Shown piece by piece: positions 23,204 to 35,746 of a stretch of DNA of 64,000 nt; the stretch's first letter is position 1, and each line of letters begins with the position of its first letter. The notes beneath the pieces were generated by a model that ran no database searches, was not told where the DNA came from, and saw nothing but the letters and a program-made list of their open reading frames with translations. The DNA comes from Polytrichum commune (lineage: Eukaryota; Streptophyta; Polytrichopsida; Polytrichales; Polytrichaceae), in assembly GCA_950295325.1 (NCBI GenBank), contig OX485806.1, forward strand, positions 37,634,001-37,698,000, given 5' to 3'. The position numbers and the translations under genes are program-made.

Positions 23204-24020
23204 ATGACTACCCATCAACCTCTACTTGATACGCGTCTTCAATTGTTTCTGTTTAACTTACTTAATGTAGACGAGCCCAACTTCCTGGAGTGGCTCAACG
23301 ACGCCAAAACATTTCTAGCCGCCGAAGACTTAGCTGTTTTTTTCTTTGCTAACACTGCTGAAGGACTCCCTGGCGTCTTAAAATGGCGGGAATTTCTAAT
23401 CCTTTGCCAACACCTCGACCCCTCCCTTTGCAATAATACATCTAAGTCGAAAACCCTGCTGAGTTATGGGCTCAATTACATGCAAGGTTCCATCACGAAT
23501 AAACAATTTTCATTTCATAAGCTAGGAATGACTAGATTAACCCTTAAAGGACATATGCTTTCCCGATACCACACCCAAAACATCTTTTAAAATTCATTTT
23601 AAGCATGATTAACCAATTAATTTACATAGGCTCTATTCTAAAGAAGTATAGATCTTGCTAAGGTGCTCGATTTGACATTCTAAAAACCCCATTTGGTGCA
23701 ATGGAGTAGAAGTTTTGAACAAGATTCTCCCAAAATAATACCAAGCCCGTGGGGCAGCATTGTCCTTTAAGGGTTAACTTATCAGTGCTGGACTTCTCTG
23801 ACTTTTTATCATTCAACTATCTCTGCACCGCATCATCGTACAACTCCGACTTTGTGACGAGTAGATCACTGAATCTCAACTGATTGATAAGACTCTCTCA
23901 AATTTTCTCCATGCCACTGCTATTTTGTCACAACAATTCCGAAATATGAAGTTCAAAAAGCATAGTGAACTAATGTCACACCTACTCCTCGCAGAAAAAT
24001 ATCATATAAGGAGTTTCCAA
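23204..24020 (+). pseudogene. Ty1/copia gag (UBN2-type) relic, interrupted
   Basis: The first 85 or so codons read NFLEWLNDAKTFLAAEDLA, typical of the N-terminus of plant copia gag. A frameshift near 23455 moves the reading to ELWAQLHARFHHE. A TTAA-flanked MITE then interrupts the frame at 23541-23773. Beyond it, with another shift and an in-frame stop, the reading resumes as LHRIIVQLRLC, then TLSNFLHATAILSQQFRNMK and FKKHSELMSHLLLAEK, the familiar end of the UBN2 gag domain. No protease, integrase or reverse transcriptase follows, so this is a dead, truncated element. Confidence 0.8.
23541..23773. mobile_element. piggyBac-like MITE with TTAA duplication
   Basis: A 233-bp element with termini CCCTTAAAGGACA and TGTCCTTTAAGGG, flanked by TTAA on both sides (23537-23540, 23774-23777). 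CCCTT ends at TTAA fit the piggyBac superfamily. It lies within the copia gag relic, whose reading resumes after it, so insertion came later than the retroelement. No transposase is present. Confidence 0.8.
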
Positions 24021-27000
24021 TGTTCTCACCTCCGATTCACTTGAGTGGCACAAATCCTTGGTCTCAATGAGTAGGCATGTATGTATGTATGTATGTATAT
24101 TCATGAATGTATAGAAAACTTCAATTTGTCTATACTATCTACGTCTTGGATGATTTTGTGAATCCACAAGCTTATATGTTGAAGATTGGGAAGTTATGAA
24201 AACACTTAATTACATTATATGATATTTGATGTCACCTACTAACTTGAATTACGTAATGCTATAACAATTTACTACAATGTTTGGTTTTATAAACAATGTA
24301 TGAACGGGTCATTCAAATACCATAAACAATGTAGAGTGTACATATCCTTTGTATTTCACATTCTCCTCTAGTATACCATATATGACATGTATGTGCACCT
24401 TGACAACCATGTGCTAGAGATTCATGATGCCTAGGTGAAGTAATCCATTTGGGAGGGTGAAAGTCAATTCAACTATGTTGTTGTTCTATGGCTTTAACGG
24501 TCTTTGATATTGTCTAAGCCTCCATGTTGGTACAACGGTAAAGCATTTAGAACATGACATGGGCTAGAGCGTTGTGGTATCTACATGAACTCATCCATTG
24601 GAAAGGGGAATACATAGTGGCAATTCTATATATTGCTTGTCATTTATGTGAAAATACTAAACATTGGTTTCAAAATGTCTTAAAATTGGTCTAGTGGGTC
24701 TAGTTGGAATGGATCGGTCCTCACCCCTACAAGGGCTTTGTTTACACTAGAGCCCCATTCTCCATGATAGACGAGCTTACATAGACACTATGAAACTCCA
24801 ACCTATGGTATGTACATCATAGTTGTACATTGACTACACTCACTTTGCGTATCACCACAAATTGCATATGGGGTGCTAGTCAACGTCCATTCTTTTTTTT
24901 GGGAACAACATACTTTCTTTTTTTCGAAGGGAGAGAGGGAGGGGAATGAATTAATTACCATAGGAAGTCAATATATGGGTCTTGCTCAAATTTTCACTCC
25001 TTAGTTTGGGGATTGCCATTTATGCTTAGATCTCAAATAACAATGTTTCAAAAGCAAAGTTTAGATACAAAAGTCAAAATATGAGGTGTAAATGAAGATT
25101 CTCGTTCTCTTTGAGTGATCACACTATTATCACATATTCCCTCCCCCCTTTCTTACTTATGTAAACTTTTGAATATGAAATAACGTCTTTGATTTGAGCA
25201 TATAAGCCAGTATGATCTTGACATACCTCATTTAAAACAAAAGCAGACCCAAAATGAAAATCATAAAATGAAAATCATAAAATCCCACGTTGATGACACC
25301 TAGACCCCCTCTACTTCATCCACCTTCCGAAAGGAAAACGTTACATATTATCATGTTATAAGAAGCAAGTTCAATAAAACAATAGAAAACTCAACGGGCT
25401 CAAATTCACATCGGCGAAAATACCAATGCTTAATCTTTCTTTCTTTCTTCTCTTTGGTGCTTTAGAACCTCAAAGCTCGGGGCACTTTTCATATGGTGTA
25501 CCCGGGCTCCTTAGTGCATGTAAAGAAGGACAATATGAGAGGCACGTTGGCATCTTTGTCAAATGACTATGAAGGACATGACACTTATTAGAAGTACTTG
25601 TGACAAGGAACCAATGGAATTGGTTCCCTTTTACGTGGTACTTATAAGTTACGAAGTTTTCGAGAGACACTCAAAATGTACAAGCATCAAGATGAACTTT
25701 ACTTATAATGGATAAGAGGAGGATGAGGATGGTCCAAGCTAAAGGGAACTATGAGTCATTCGCATGTCATTCATCCGCATCCAACAAGTTAAGCCCCAAA
25801 TACTCTTTCTAATTCGAGGAGTGGATCCCACCCAGTTGGCAATGAGATGAGAATAATGGCATTTTGTTTTCCATGGAAATGCCAATCGTTTCTCCAAATC
25901 ACACATGAAGGGATTGTGATTTAGATAGATGGGTCTTAAATGGTTACCTTTTATGACTAACCCACCTTCTTGTAGGATGCGAAACATGCGATTAGTATGT
26001 GATGGTTAGCAAATCTAAATCGAGGTTGTAGCAATTTTTCTCATAGTTTTTAGAGCGTGTATGAACATATCATTCATTGTCGAAGTGAATATTCATGTTC
26101 TCATTAACTAGTCATATAGGTCTCCCCAATTACATGTTGACTGTTGAGTGTAAAATGGTTATCATAGTTTGAGCATGCAGTCCAATCTCTTTTAAACACA
26201 CGTATTTTTTGTATCAATTTTTGGAGTCACACCAAACCACATACCACTCAAATACATGTATCATAACAAGAAAAGTAAACCAAATAAGGGTTGTCTATTT
26301 CCTCCTCCCCCTCCCCATCCCCCACCCCCCAATGAGATCAAATTGGACCAAAAATGACAAGGTGATTATTTTTCCTTAAGAACCAAAACTTGAAAAAAAG
26401 GGAAAAAAAGACAATGGGGCAACGTGGCTTGGCGAGTCATTGCCAACTTCACCTCAAAGGTCATGTACATAGACTATGTTATGGCCAACACAACTATCAT
26501 ATTGGCTCCCCCCCCCCTTGTGACCTAACTCCAATTTTAAGGAAAAATTTGCAGTCTATCGACAACTTCAAATTTGGAAAATAAAAGCAAAAAAATAAAA
26601 ATCATAGGGCATTCTTCATTGTGCATCCAACATCCTGATACTCATAAAACTAAAAAAAATACATATTAAATGTGATAGGTAATACTTGTCTTTCATCCTG
26701 AGCACTATGTTATCATCATAGCAGTTACAAGGTATAAAGGTACACTTTGATGTGCCAACGGCAAAGAAAAAATAGCGTTTTATCAATGTCAGCCAATCTT
26801 TGGTTGGGATCTCCCAAGCTCATCTATTTGGTTGAGCACTTCCATGTCGAGTATAAGTTCACATACGAGAGAGTAGATTTTTCTTGTTGTCAAACATGCA
26901 AGTTGAAATGTGGTCACCGTCCCAATTATCCATTTTGATAGTTGTGAGACTAGATTTAATGAGCTTTGTATCTTAATATTCTAGATTTTTTTTCAATAGA

Positions 27001-27498
27001 TCCAAGAAATATGAAAATTTTGAACAAGGATTAAATGAGGAAATTTTGTCACCCTAGAAAACAATTAGTTTAAGATACAATAATTACATGTCCACATTGA
27101 GAGGTTAATACATAAATAAATAAATAAAAATAACGTTGAGGCTTCTTTTACCTTGACGTGAATGGGAGCCCGTTCTACTCTACCGTGATCACGTTTGACC
27201 AAGCGTCACTGTAGGGGTGAGAGGTTAATACAATCCATTTTTTCCACTCAAATTAAAGATAGTTTTTGGTTTCGGAGTAGAAAGGTAGTCAAGTCCTTTA
27301 GTTTCCTTAGATATCATTAGCTGCCCCTACAATTGTGTTGGTCACCAATTCTTCTTTTCTAGATAAAAATTAGTGCAAACCTCCATGTGGGAGGGGGGTC
27401 CAAGCTTTTTGCAATCTAGTAGTTTTTTCCTACTTCACTAGCACTTAGAAGTGGGCCTTTATTGCATATGAGTATGTATCTCCTTCATCTAGTGGAAA
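24021..27498. other. Intergenic, no gene recognised
   Basis: AT-rich sequence with a TATG microsatellite at 24077-24100, a duplicated 14-mer AAAATGAAAATCAT at about 25252-25280 and poly-C runs near 26320 and 26510. No credible coding frame was found. Confidence 0.5.
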
Positions 27499-27506
27499 TA
27501 TTGTAC

Positions 27507-27732
27507 CAGTGATCGGGGAGATTTTTGGGCATAATCGGTTGAGATCTTAGTGTTTACAAGTCCAACCGGTTACATGTTGACATCCTCCGGTTTTCCTTTA
27601 TTAAATTGGGGTATATTCTATATATTCGTCTACAATGATCGGTAAATTTTCTGCAATCTTGAACTTCAACTGATTATTTCTCAAACTCAACCCGTTCATT
27701 TGTAACTAACTGTCAATTCTCCCCGATCATTG
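27507..27732 (+). mobile_element. hAT-like MITE, complete (226 bp)
   Basis: The clearest member of the family. Left end CAGTGATCGGGGAGATTTTT, right end TTCTCCCCGATCATTG, with a perfect 8-bp target duplication TATTGTAC (27499-27506, 27733-27740). CA..TG termini plus 8-bp duplications are hallmarks of the hAT superfamily. It is non-coding. Confidence 0.92.
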
Positions 27733-27740
27733 TATTGTAC

Positions 27741-28275
27741 ACGATGGTTCTTTAATTGATATGACATTAAATGAGGTATAAAGACCTTGAATTGGTCTAG
27801 TACAACCCAACCAGCAAGCGTTTTTTGACCTCTTAGAGCACACTTTGATGTGCCAACCGAGTAATACCACTGAATGACAAAACTTGATCTCCTATCTACT
27901 TGTGTTCCATTTATTGGAGAATGATAATTGTTGGTTGGCACAATTGTAGGGGGAGGTTGAAATTTGAGGAGAGGGACTTGGATTGCCTCTCTATTCCTGA
28001 ACCAAAACTTGACTTTCATATGAGTGGAAAAAAGGATTTGCATTTACATGTCAATATGGAACTATAATTTTTTGTTTTTTAACACCTACATTTTTCTTGT
28101 AGGGAGACATAATCTCATTGATCGAACCTTGCTGATCGAACCTATAATTTTTGGTGGGATTTATTTTCGTTTTTTAAAATCTCAAGATAAACTTCTATAC
28201 ATCTACTCGTGCAACATTTAAAGGTGGGGTAAATGGGATAACAAACACATTTCAAATGGCATGTTGACCACAATG

Positions 28276-28317
<42 letters not shown>

Positions 28318-28846
28318 CAATGTTCCAACACCCTACTCCACGTGGAAGTGCTTGACTAACAAAATGTAATGTGAGCTCATCCTAAGAGCATCAAATGCAA
28401 CGCCCTGAGCTCCACTGAATGAGAGGCTCTGGAGTGCCGCACCTACACCAAATAGGGCCATTGGTGTGACCTTTTGAATATAGTGGTTCTATTGTGTTAG
28501 CTTACAGTTCCAAGTTACCGAGATAAAGTCAATTCACTTTTTTAACACGTGGAAACATGTGGTTCAACTGTAATGATTTATTTTCTACAATAATTTAGGT
28601 TCAACATTACAGTTTTGAATATGATATAGGTAAGTTCAATGTATATGTATTTATGAAATGTTAGAGAAATTAGTGTTTGTCACACTAATGACCCTATTTA
28701 GTGTAGAGAGGGCATGGATCCCATAATAGTGGAGTGACGCAGGGGAACACGCTGCCTGGCTCAAACAGAACTGGCTATGGAGTGATCCTTCGGAACTAAT
28801 GATGCCATTATTGCAACTCCCAGATCTTAATGTAATTGCGTTTTGT
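27741..28846. other. Intergenic with (CT)n microsatellite
   Basis: About 17 CT units at 28281-28316. A 115-codon minus-strand frame (27696-28043) overlaps the preceding MITE and has no recognised family. Nothing else was assigned. Confidence 0.5.
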
Positions 28847-29035
28847 CAGTGTCCGGGGAGAATTTTGGGCATAATTGGTCAAGATCCTAGTGTCATTCAT
28901 TTTTTCCTCCATTGATTTAGGTATATTCTCTAAATTATTTAAAAATGATCGGTAAGTTTCCCTGAAGTCTTGAACTTCAACCGGTTATTTTTCAAACTCA
29001 ATCGGTTTATTTGTAATTAACAGTCGGTTCTCCAT
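28847..29035 (+). mobile_element. hAT-like MITE, 3' truncated
   Basis: Begins CAGTGTCCGGGGAGAATTTT and follows the family up to the CGGTTCTCC block, where the terminal CCGATCACTG is missing. The 8 bp before it (CGTTTTGT) are not repeated at the other side. Confidence 0.8.
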
Positions 29036-29496
29036 GTTGAAAGAGTGAGTGAGAGTGAGAGAGAGAGAACCTTGAAGATTACAATGAGGTGTTGATCACA
29101 CCGGTCAAATCTGATACCATCCATCGGCATCTCCGGCTGTAATAGTGTGAAAAGTGGTGGGCGAACATCTATTTCTTAACATAATCCCCTGCAATTTCAT
29201 GGTTGGAACCGGATGGAAATTTTGGTGTGATTGGGGCATGAAGATATTGAGACAACGGACTATATGTGGTCTAGGAAGGTGGCCCATGAGCTTTGGCGTG
29301 ATGGGTGGCTATGTAGTTCCCACACGCTCATGGGCACCACCAAAAGCAGGAGTGTTTGAGTGAACAATGCATATGAGATCTAACAACTCATCTTGCGTTG
29401 GTGAATTAATTTCTTGCAAATCACCTACAATGGTGGATTTTTAGAGTTGCCAGAATTTTCATCCACCGATGCAAGACAAGTTGCCCAATAGTATGC

Positions 29497-30595
29497 CCAC
29501 ACTTCTTGCTACGGACGACCAACGAACGGTTCTTACTAACAAGGGCCATGTTCAGAATTGGTTTGGTCAATGCGAGCCACTAGTTATAACCAATGTTGGT
29601 AGGAACCGTTCATTGGCTACCTGCACTAGCAAGTGTGGATGAGCTTTAATAGTCCACCCACACTTATTGGTGCAGGCCACCGGTGAACGGTTCCTACCAG
29701 CACTGGTTACATCCAGTGGCTCTCACTGGCTAAACCGACTCTAAAGGTGGCCCCTGCTCACAGGAACCGTTCATTGGTGGCCTGCACCAATAAGTGTGGA
29801 TGATCTATGAGTCTCATATGCTTGCCGACACGATCGGCAAAGCCTAGTTTCCTAATTCGCATGGATGGTCGACATGTGGAAGTCTACCCATATGAATTAA
29901 TGACAAACCTATTAAAGAGACAACTTGGTAGTAATTGTTCACTAGTGACCTGCACCAGCAAGTGTGGATGAGCTTCAATAGTCCACCCACACTTACTAGT
30001 GCGGGCCACTGGTGAATGGTTCCTACCAGCACTAGTTACATCTAGTGTCTCTCATTGGCTAAACCGACTCTAAAAATGGCCCTTGCTCACAGGACGTGTT
30101 CACTATTGACCCACACTAGTAAATGTGAATGAGCTTTGAGTCTCATATGCTTGCCGACACGATCAACAAAGCCTAGTTTCCTAATTCGCGTGGATAGTTG
30201 AGACGTGGAAGTCTACTACCCATATGGCTTAATGACAAACTTGTTAAAGAGACAACTTGGTAGTAATTGTTCATTGATGACCTGCACCAGCAAGTGTGGA
30301 TGAGCTTCAATAATCCACCCACACTTACTGGTGCGGGCCACTGGTGAACGGTTCCTACCAGCACCGGTTACATCTAGTGGCTCTCATTGGCTAAACCAAC
30401 TCTAAAAATGGCCCCTGCTCAAAGGAGGCGTTCACTGTTGACCCGCACTAGTAAATGTGAATGAGCTATGAGTCTCATATGCTTGCCGACACAATCGGCA
30501 AAGCCTAGTCTCCTAATTCGCATGGATGGTCGACACGTGGAAGTCTACTACCCATTTGGGTTAATGACAAACCTTTTAAAGAGACAACTTTCTAG
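29497..30595 (+). repeat. About 330-bp tandem array containing inverted-repeat elements
   Basis: Three units are aligned by CCACCCACACTTA at 29654, 29983 and 30315 (periods 329 and 332). Each unit holds an inverted-repeat module whose arms resemble CCACACTTACTGGTGC and GAACGGTTCCT, mirrored as AGGAACCGTTC and AAGTGTGG. A linker containing CTTGCCGACACGATC follows. An extra module precedes the array at about 29497-29640. The array looks like a small MITE that was amplified in tandem with its flank. Confidence 0.85.
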
Positions 30596-31461
30596 CTTTG
30601 TACAGGTGGATAAAAAATAAATTACATGAGTATGCAATAATTGCCCACGATAGATAAGGTCACCTTGGTTGATGCACTACACCCGGAGTCAACTCTTGAC
30701 ATTTATTTCAGGATTTGCTACTGACCGCATTACTAAAGGGGTGACATTATGTTATTCCCTTTTGGACGAGTGCGGTGCTAGCTAGCTAGTAAAGCTTATA
30801 GTTGCATGCAGTAGTGTGCACACTTGCATTCTTGCATTTCAGGCAATGATTCTCAAGTCTAGTAGGCACAAAAGTAGGAGAAATACTAGGTTATACTGGA
30901 CCTAGTCGGGCCCTTCCCCATACTACGTTACTGCATATATATGCATAATAAGAACAAGCATGCACCACCGAATGAGCCATGCTTGACACGTGGTTTCAAC
31001 TCTTTGGTTTTGTTAACTCGAACTGGCACTCTTTAAGGTAGAAATACCATAACCCGTGAAAATAAGGTGATTCGCATTGAAGATCTGGTGTGACAATCAT
31101 GAGATAATTTCCCAAGATAGACGAGAAGGATTCATCAAGAATGCAAGTTGTTTCATATTTTTCTGCCCTATACAAAAAATGTTACAATTTTTCAAAGTGG
31201 AAAGTTGTCCAACCCCCTACTCGTTCACTAGATTTTTCCTACATTGAACACGGTAATCCGCATTCCCATACAAAACATCGCCTAAACCAGTTACCTCATG
31301 AGTACATTAACACTTGACTCCCATTGGCTACACTAAGTGTGCACGCATTGAAGTTGCCGCCGAGCCATGATTGGTTTTAGAAATGGCACTTCACCATTAT
31401 GATGTCGGTCTAGTGCACGGCTAGAGGGTGGTTAACGGGTTATGGTATTTCTACCTTAGAG
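30596..31461. other. Intergenic, no gene recognised
   Basis: Only short frames and no recognisable repeats. Confidence 0.5.
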
Positions 31462-31668
31462 CAGTGCCCGGGAAGTTTTTGGGCATAGTCAGTCAAGATC
31501 CTAGTGATTCTAAATCCAGCCGGTTACATGTTGACATCTTCCGTGTTTTGCTGTCATTCATTTGAGGTATATTCTTCTATAAATTCCTCGACAATAATCG
31601 GTAATTCTCCTGAAGTCTCCAACTTCAATTGGTTATTTCTCAAACTCGACCGGTTCTCCCCGATCCTG
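31462..31668 (+). mobile_element. hAT-like MITE (207 bp)
   Basis: Starts CAGTGCCCGGGAAGTTTTTG and ends ..TTCTCCCCGATCCTG. The flanks CCTTAGAG (31454-31461) and CTTTAGAG (31669-31676) are an 8-bp target duplication with one change. A small tandem duplication TTTAGAGTGACATCA follows on the right. Confidence 0.85.
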
Positions 31669-31676
31669 CTTTAGAG

Positions 31677-33960
31677 TGACATCATTTAGAGTGACATCAT
31701 CTCGCATTTAGAGCAGCAGAAAAGCGTGAGCTAAAGAGGATTCTAATGAGAACTTTACTCCTTTGTTGCTCACCTAAGGTATGTGGGTGTTATTTGGTAA
31801 TTTTCATGTTCTTCAACTTCTACCGATTAGATTTTCACAACAATACTCAGGTTGCATTAGCAAATCGATGATGAAATGTTTGCAAAAACCGGATTGAAAA
31901 TTGGGCTTCCTCTTATTTAGTTATGGTTATCGGAAGTGCATGTTTGTTGAGTTCTTAACTGGGTACAGAGGTTCTCCCTAATTGTGTTCATTACTGAGTG
32001 TAGAGTTCTTACTAGTATTTGAAGACGTAGTCCAATCTCTTTTAAGCATGCGTGTCTTTATGTTGTTTGCTTTTGTGATCCTCACCAAACCACAAACCAA
32101 TTAAGCATGAATAATTTTGAATTAAAGTGAACCTAATTAGGATCAGTAAACCATTGGCATTTGTCTTGGAGTTTGTAGATGCCTAGGTTGGATACAAAAA
32201 GAGATGCCAAAATTGGGTCATTGATGGAATTGGGCACTTCCATTGTAGCTTGGCGCTTTAATGTATGGAGTTTAGTATCAGATCACTCTCTACATACTAA
32301 TCATAAACTAAGAGGCCTAAGTGGGAATTATATGGTCATTCTTCTTAATAAAAAACATGTATTTGAGTGGTATATGACTAGAATTTAGTCATAAATGGAC
32401 AATAAAAAGACATGTGTTAAGATGAGATTGGACTATTGCTCATTATATAGATCCCATTGTATGTATAATAAACAATACAATTGGGAAGTTGGGAGGACCT
32501 ATGCGATCATTAAAAGAGTAAGAGAATCTTCATTGACTTTGGTCAAAGTAAGCAACAATTGTAGTGACATTGTTTTTATGTTGCATGCACAAACAAGTTT
32601 TGAAGAATTAGCTACCATATGAGATAGCTAATCTATATGATGGAAGTTAATCAATGTCACACCCGAACCACCTAGATAGGTTCATATAAAAGTAACAAAT
32701 TGGAGAAGATAGCCAACATTTTGGACCTTGCTTTTTGGAAAAGCTCTTTATTCATCCCCTCTTATAATGTTAATAACTTTCTACCAATAAATAGTCTTAT
32801 TGTTTTCTTGAATGTCCGCCTCTCATTTTCCCCACCTCTTTTCCCTTTTGCTCTAAGGTGGACCACATGATATATAAAACATCCATAATTAACATAGAAA
32901 TATCTTGAAAGGATGTTTCTTTATTGACAAAGTGATATTTTATTATCATTTCCAATGTTCAATTTTAGCTATATTATAACGATGATGATGATAGTAATGT
33001 ACGACAATATCTTATCTTAGATTAATCATAATAAAACACCAATGGTGTGAGCCATCAAATCATAACATTCATATGGATTAGTCTCATGTTTAAAACTTGG
33101 CCAAGGTGATCGAAAGATTTGGGCAATCAACCTCAACTCATCTCTTAAATCACTCAAGCTTTGGGTAGTTGTATTTGGGCAATGTAGGTGTGAGATTCAT
33201 TAGCTAGCATACCGGGTTAGCTAACTCTTGTGAAAGAATAGCAACTTGCTAGGGTTGTTTGTATTTTCTCTCTTCTATTATTGGGTACAATTTGAATAAC
33301 ATTGATCGCAACCAAAAATAACAATTACAAAGTCTACAAAAGAATCTACACAAGAAACCCGAGGGGAAATCAAGTCAATTGGCCGAGCCAATTGACCGAG
33401 CCTTCCAAGTAACCTCCAAATCTCTCCCGTAAGCAATCAACTTCCTAAACTTACCACACCAAATCAAACTTCTTGGGGCATCATCTTGAGCCACCTTTAG
33501 AGATCTTGCAAAAACATCCTTTGCCTTTTGCCAAACATTCCTACCATGATCAATAAGCGCATCCCACATCACTTGTTGAATTTTCAAAAAGGGCCACCCA
33601 ACGTTATTGAACACCAAATCAATATATTGTTGAAAAATAATCCAAGGCAAGCTTAGGGTAAGCCACTATGAAGGAGAAGCTAATCCCAAAGAACCTCCTA
33701 AGGTGTCATCAAAGAGTCCATTACAATAAAGGAAGAAAAAAAAGACTATCTAGGATCATGATGATCCCCTTTAGCAAGAAGTTACCATATGGTGCTCATT
33801 ATATAACATCACACTTGTTGGGTAAGCGGACATTCAAAGACTTTTTGCACTAATGAATCAACCATTGCCAAGCCACAATGAGAGCACCCTTGATCAATTT
33901 ACCATCATCGCCACCTTGTGGAATACCAACCAAAGAGAATTAACCTCACTTTGAAAACTA
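31677..33960. other. Intergenic, no gene recognised
   Basis: AT-rich. A 91-codon minus-strand frame at 33375-33650 has even, protein-like composition but no family I recognise. It is preceded by AACCCGAGGGGAAATCAAG, which also occurs at about 21567, so both may belong to an unidentified retroelement. Confidence 0.45.
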
Positions 33961-34188
33961 CACCAAATATGATATTCAGTGTGACTTACTATTTGGATTT
34001 ACACAGTGCTATATTTTTTACTATATATATATTTATTTTTATTTATTTTTATCAAGTAAAGTTGTCAATGTCATCTAATGTCCAAACTACCAATTTAACA
34101 TTTGTTGGTGGAATATGAGATGTACAGTAAATAGATATAGCATTGTGTAATTTTAAATAGTAAGTCACACTAAATACCATATTTAGTG
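33961..34188. mobile_element. TA-flanked MITE, mariner/Stowaway-like, copy 1
   Basis: A 228-bp element between TA dinucleotides. Terminal inverted repeats of about 55 bp start CACCAAATATGATATTCAGT at the left and CACTAAATATGGTATTTAGT at the right when reversed. They are internally palindromic at the tips. It matches the copy at 36549-36768. Confidence 0.75.
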
Positions 34189-34400
34189 TAGTCCTTTTTG
34201 CATGTTTCATGCCCTGCAACTGGGTTTCGGGATAGTGTTGAATTTTGCCATTGTGCTAGTGCCCTTTGGTTGATGGTTATTTTTTTTTAGGTTACTTGAA
34301 TCCTCTTCAATCCTTTGATTAATTGTATGTACACTAAAATTCGATCATTGTGTTGGTCTAGTTTCTCGTTTCTCTCCCAAGCTCCATCTAGAATCATTGA

Positions 34401-34507
34401 GGACCACTTTAGGCTAAAGCTTGAAGACACTTGACCCATGATCTACAAATTATTTGATTGGCCAAGAAGCTAAAAATGGTCCAAGTTCGCTTTACACTAC
34501 ACCCTAA
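34401..34507 (+). mobile_element. 5' fragment of an older TAA-flanked element
   Basis: GACCACTTTAGGCTAAAGCT.. followed by ATGATCTACAAATTATTTGA parallels the left part of the element at 15943. It is cut by the insertion of the copy at 34508-35009, so one family member jumped into another. Confidence 0.55.
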
Positions 34508-35009
34508 GGGCCACTTCACACACGTGACTGAGAGCCCGTGACCAGTACACTTCAAGCCCACTCATTGGTGGAAAAGTCGGAGCCGGCCCAAGCTCGCTTC
34601 ACACTACGCTTGAGGGGACCAACGGAGTATGTGAATGCAAGATGGATGTAAAGTCTACATGGATTCCTACATGGCATTAAATGGATCATATTTCATGGTT
34701 ACTTGGATTATTTTCAAAAGCCACCTCTTGGAGGTAGGCCTAACACAAAAACTGGGAGACCATGGCATTCCGAATGCTCACAACCATTGCTTTATTCTAT
34801 TTTATCATGTTTGAGGACCCACATGAATAGAAATTCATTGAAGTTCCATTTGGTTGAGGGCCCGGTCACATATGACTTCACACTACACTTGAGGATCCGT
34901 GTCCACACTACATGATTTTGGAGGTGTCTTGAGATGGCCTTTGGACACTTTCTTTTGGGCTCTCACAATTTCATGGCCACGGCTCTTGGCTCGTGTGTGA
35001 AGTGGCCCT
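34508..35009 (+). mobile_element. PIF/Harbinger-like MITE, complete (502 bp)
   Basis: Ends GGGCCACTTCACACACGTG and, inverted, GGGCCACTTCACACACGAG. TAA flanks both sides (34505-34507, 35010-35012). The interior contains repeated subterminal motifs TTCACACTACACTTGAGG. It has no coding capacity. Related copies lie at 15943, 44146, 50053 and 60855. Confidence 0.88.
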
Positions 35010-35528
35010 AAAGAACCAAAAAAATTATATGAGGTGTACCATATTTTGCATCAACACAAAATCGCCCCAAAATTCAAAAAAAAAATTCAGTCCAACATGT
35101 ACTAAATCCATCACCGAATTCTCAGAAGAAGAAAAAAACCATCGTCACAACTGCACATACAACTAGTCCTCCTTTAAATTGAAACTGCAAGGAAGGTTCA
35201 GAGCTTGAATTTTGGACTGTTTACTTCAAGTAGAGTAGGTGTTAAGGACAGCTTTATCATTCTCTTACACACAGATAGAAGATCGAGAGGCATCTCTCCC
35301 ACAAAGTGATAAGGAAATAAGTTTCTTAGACTCCCTAATTTAATTAGTTCGTGATCGTGTGAGTTTGAGACTATTTGTCACATCTGATGTAGAGGTGCAG
35401 CTGTATTTTCTTACTGTAATTTCGGAGGCAGGAGAAACATCTGACTTGTGGTCCACATTCGGTTTACACCTAGTGAGGGGCCTAACAGCTTTGTAAATCA
35501 ATTTTTTAAGAACTCAGAACATGAAATG

Positions 35529-35587
35529 TAGACCATGAACTCGTACCGCGGAACAAGGCATCTTCCGTGGGATGAGTTCATGGTCTA
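35529..35587. repeat. Hairpin, 24-bp imperfect stem
   Basis: TAGACCATGAACTC at the left pairs with GAGTTCATGGTCTA at the right, continuing with mismatches to CGGA/TCCG. A 12-nt loop separates the arms. It is isolated from other repeats. Confidence 0.8.
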
Positions 35588-35746
35588 TGATGTAAACCAC
35601 CCCTTAGCACACTTAAACCCTTCCCAGAAGTATTCAACGGAACAGTAAGCACGTCAAGGCTATGGTTGTTGCCCACTCCTCAAGGGCTGGGCACATGGCT
35701 TGGGCTTCCACATCATGGGCGGTCCTTGGAGGACAACTGGGGCGAA

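Noticed and set aside
27696-28043. 115-codon minus-strand frame as a gene fragment
   Set aside because: It overlaps the right end of a MITE, has no domain, and flanking frames give no continuation.
33375-33650. 91-codon frame as a retroelement piece
   Set aside because: Suggestive composition and a shared 19-bp word with 21.57 kb, but no recognisable motif.
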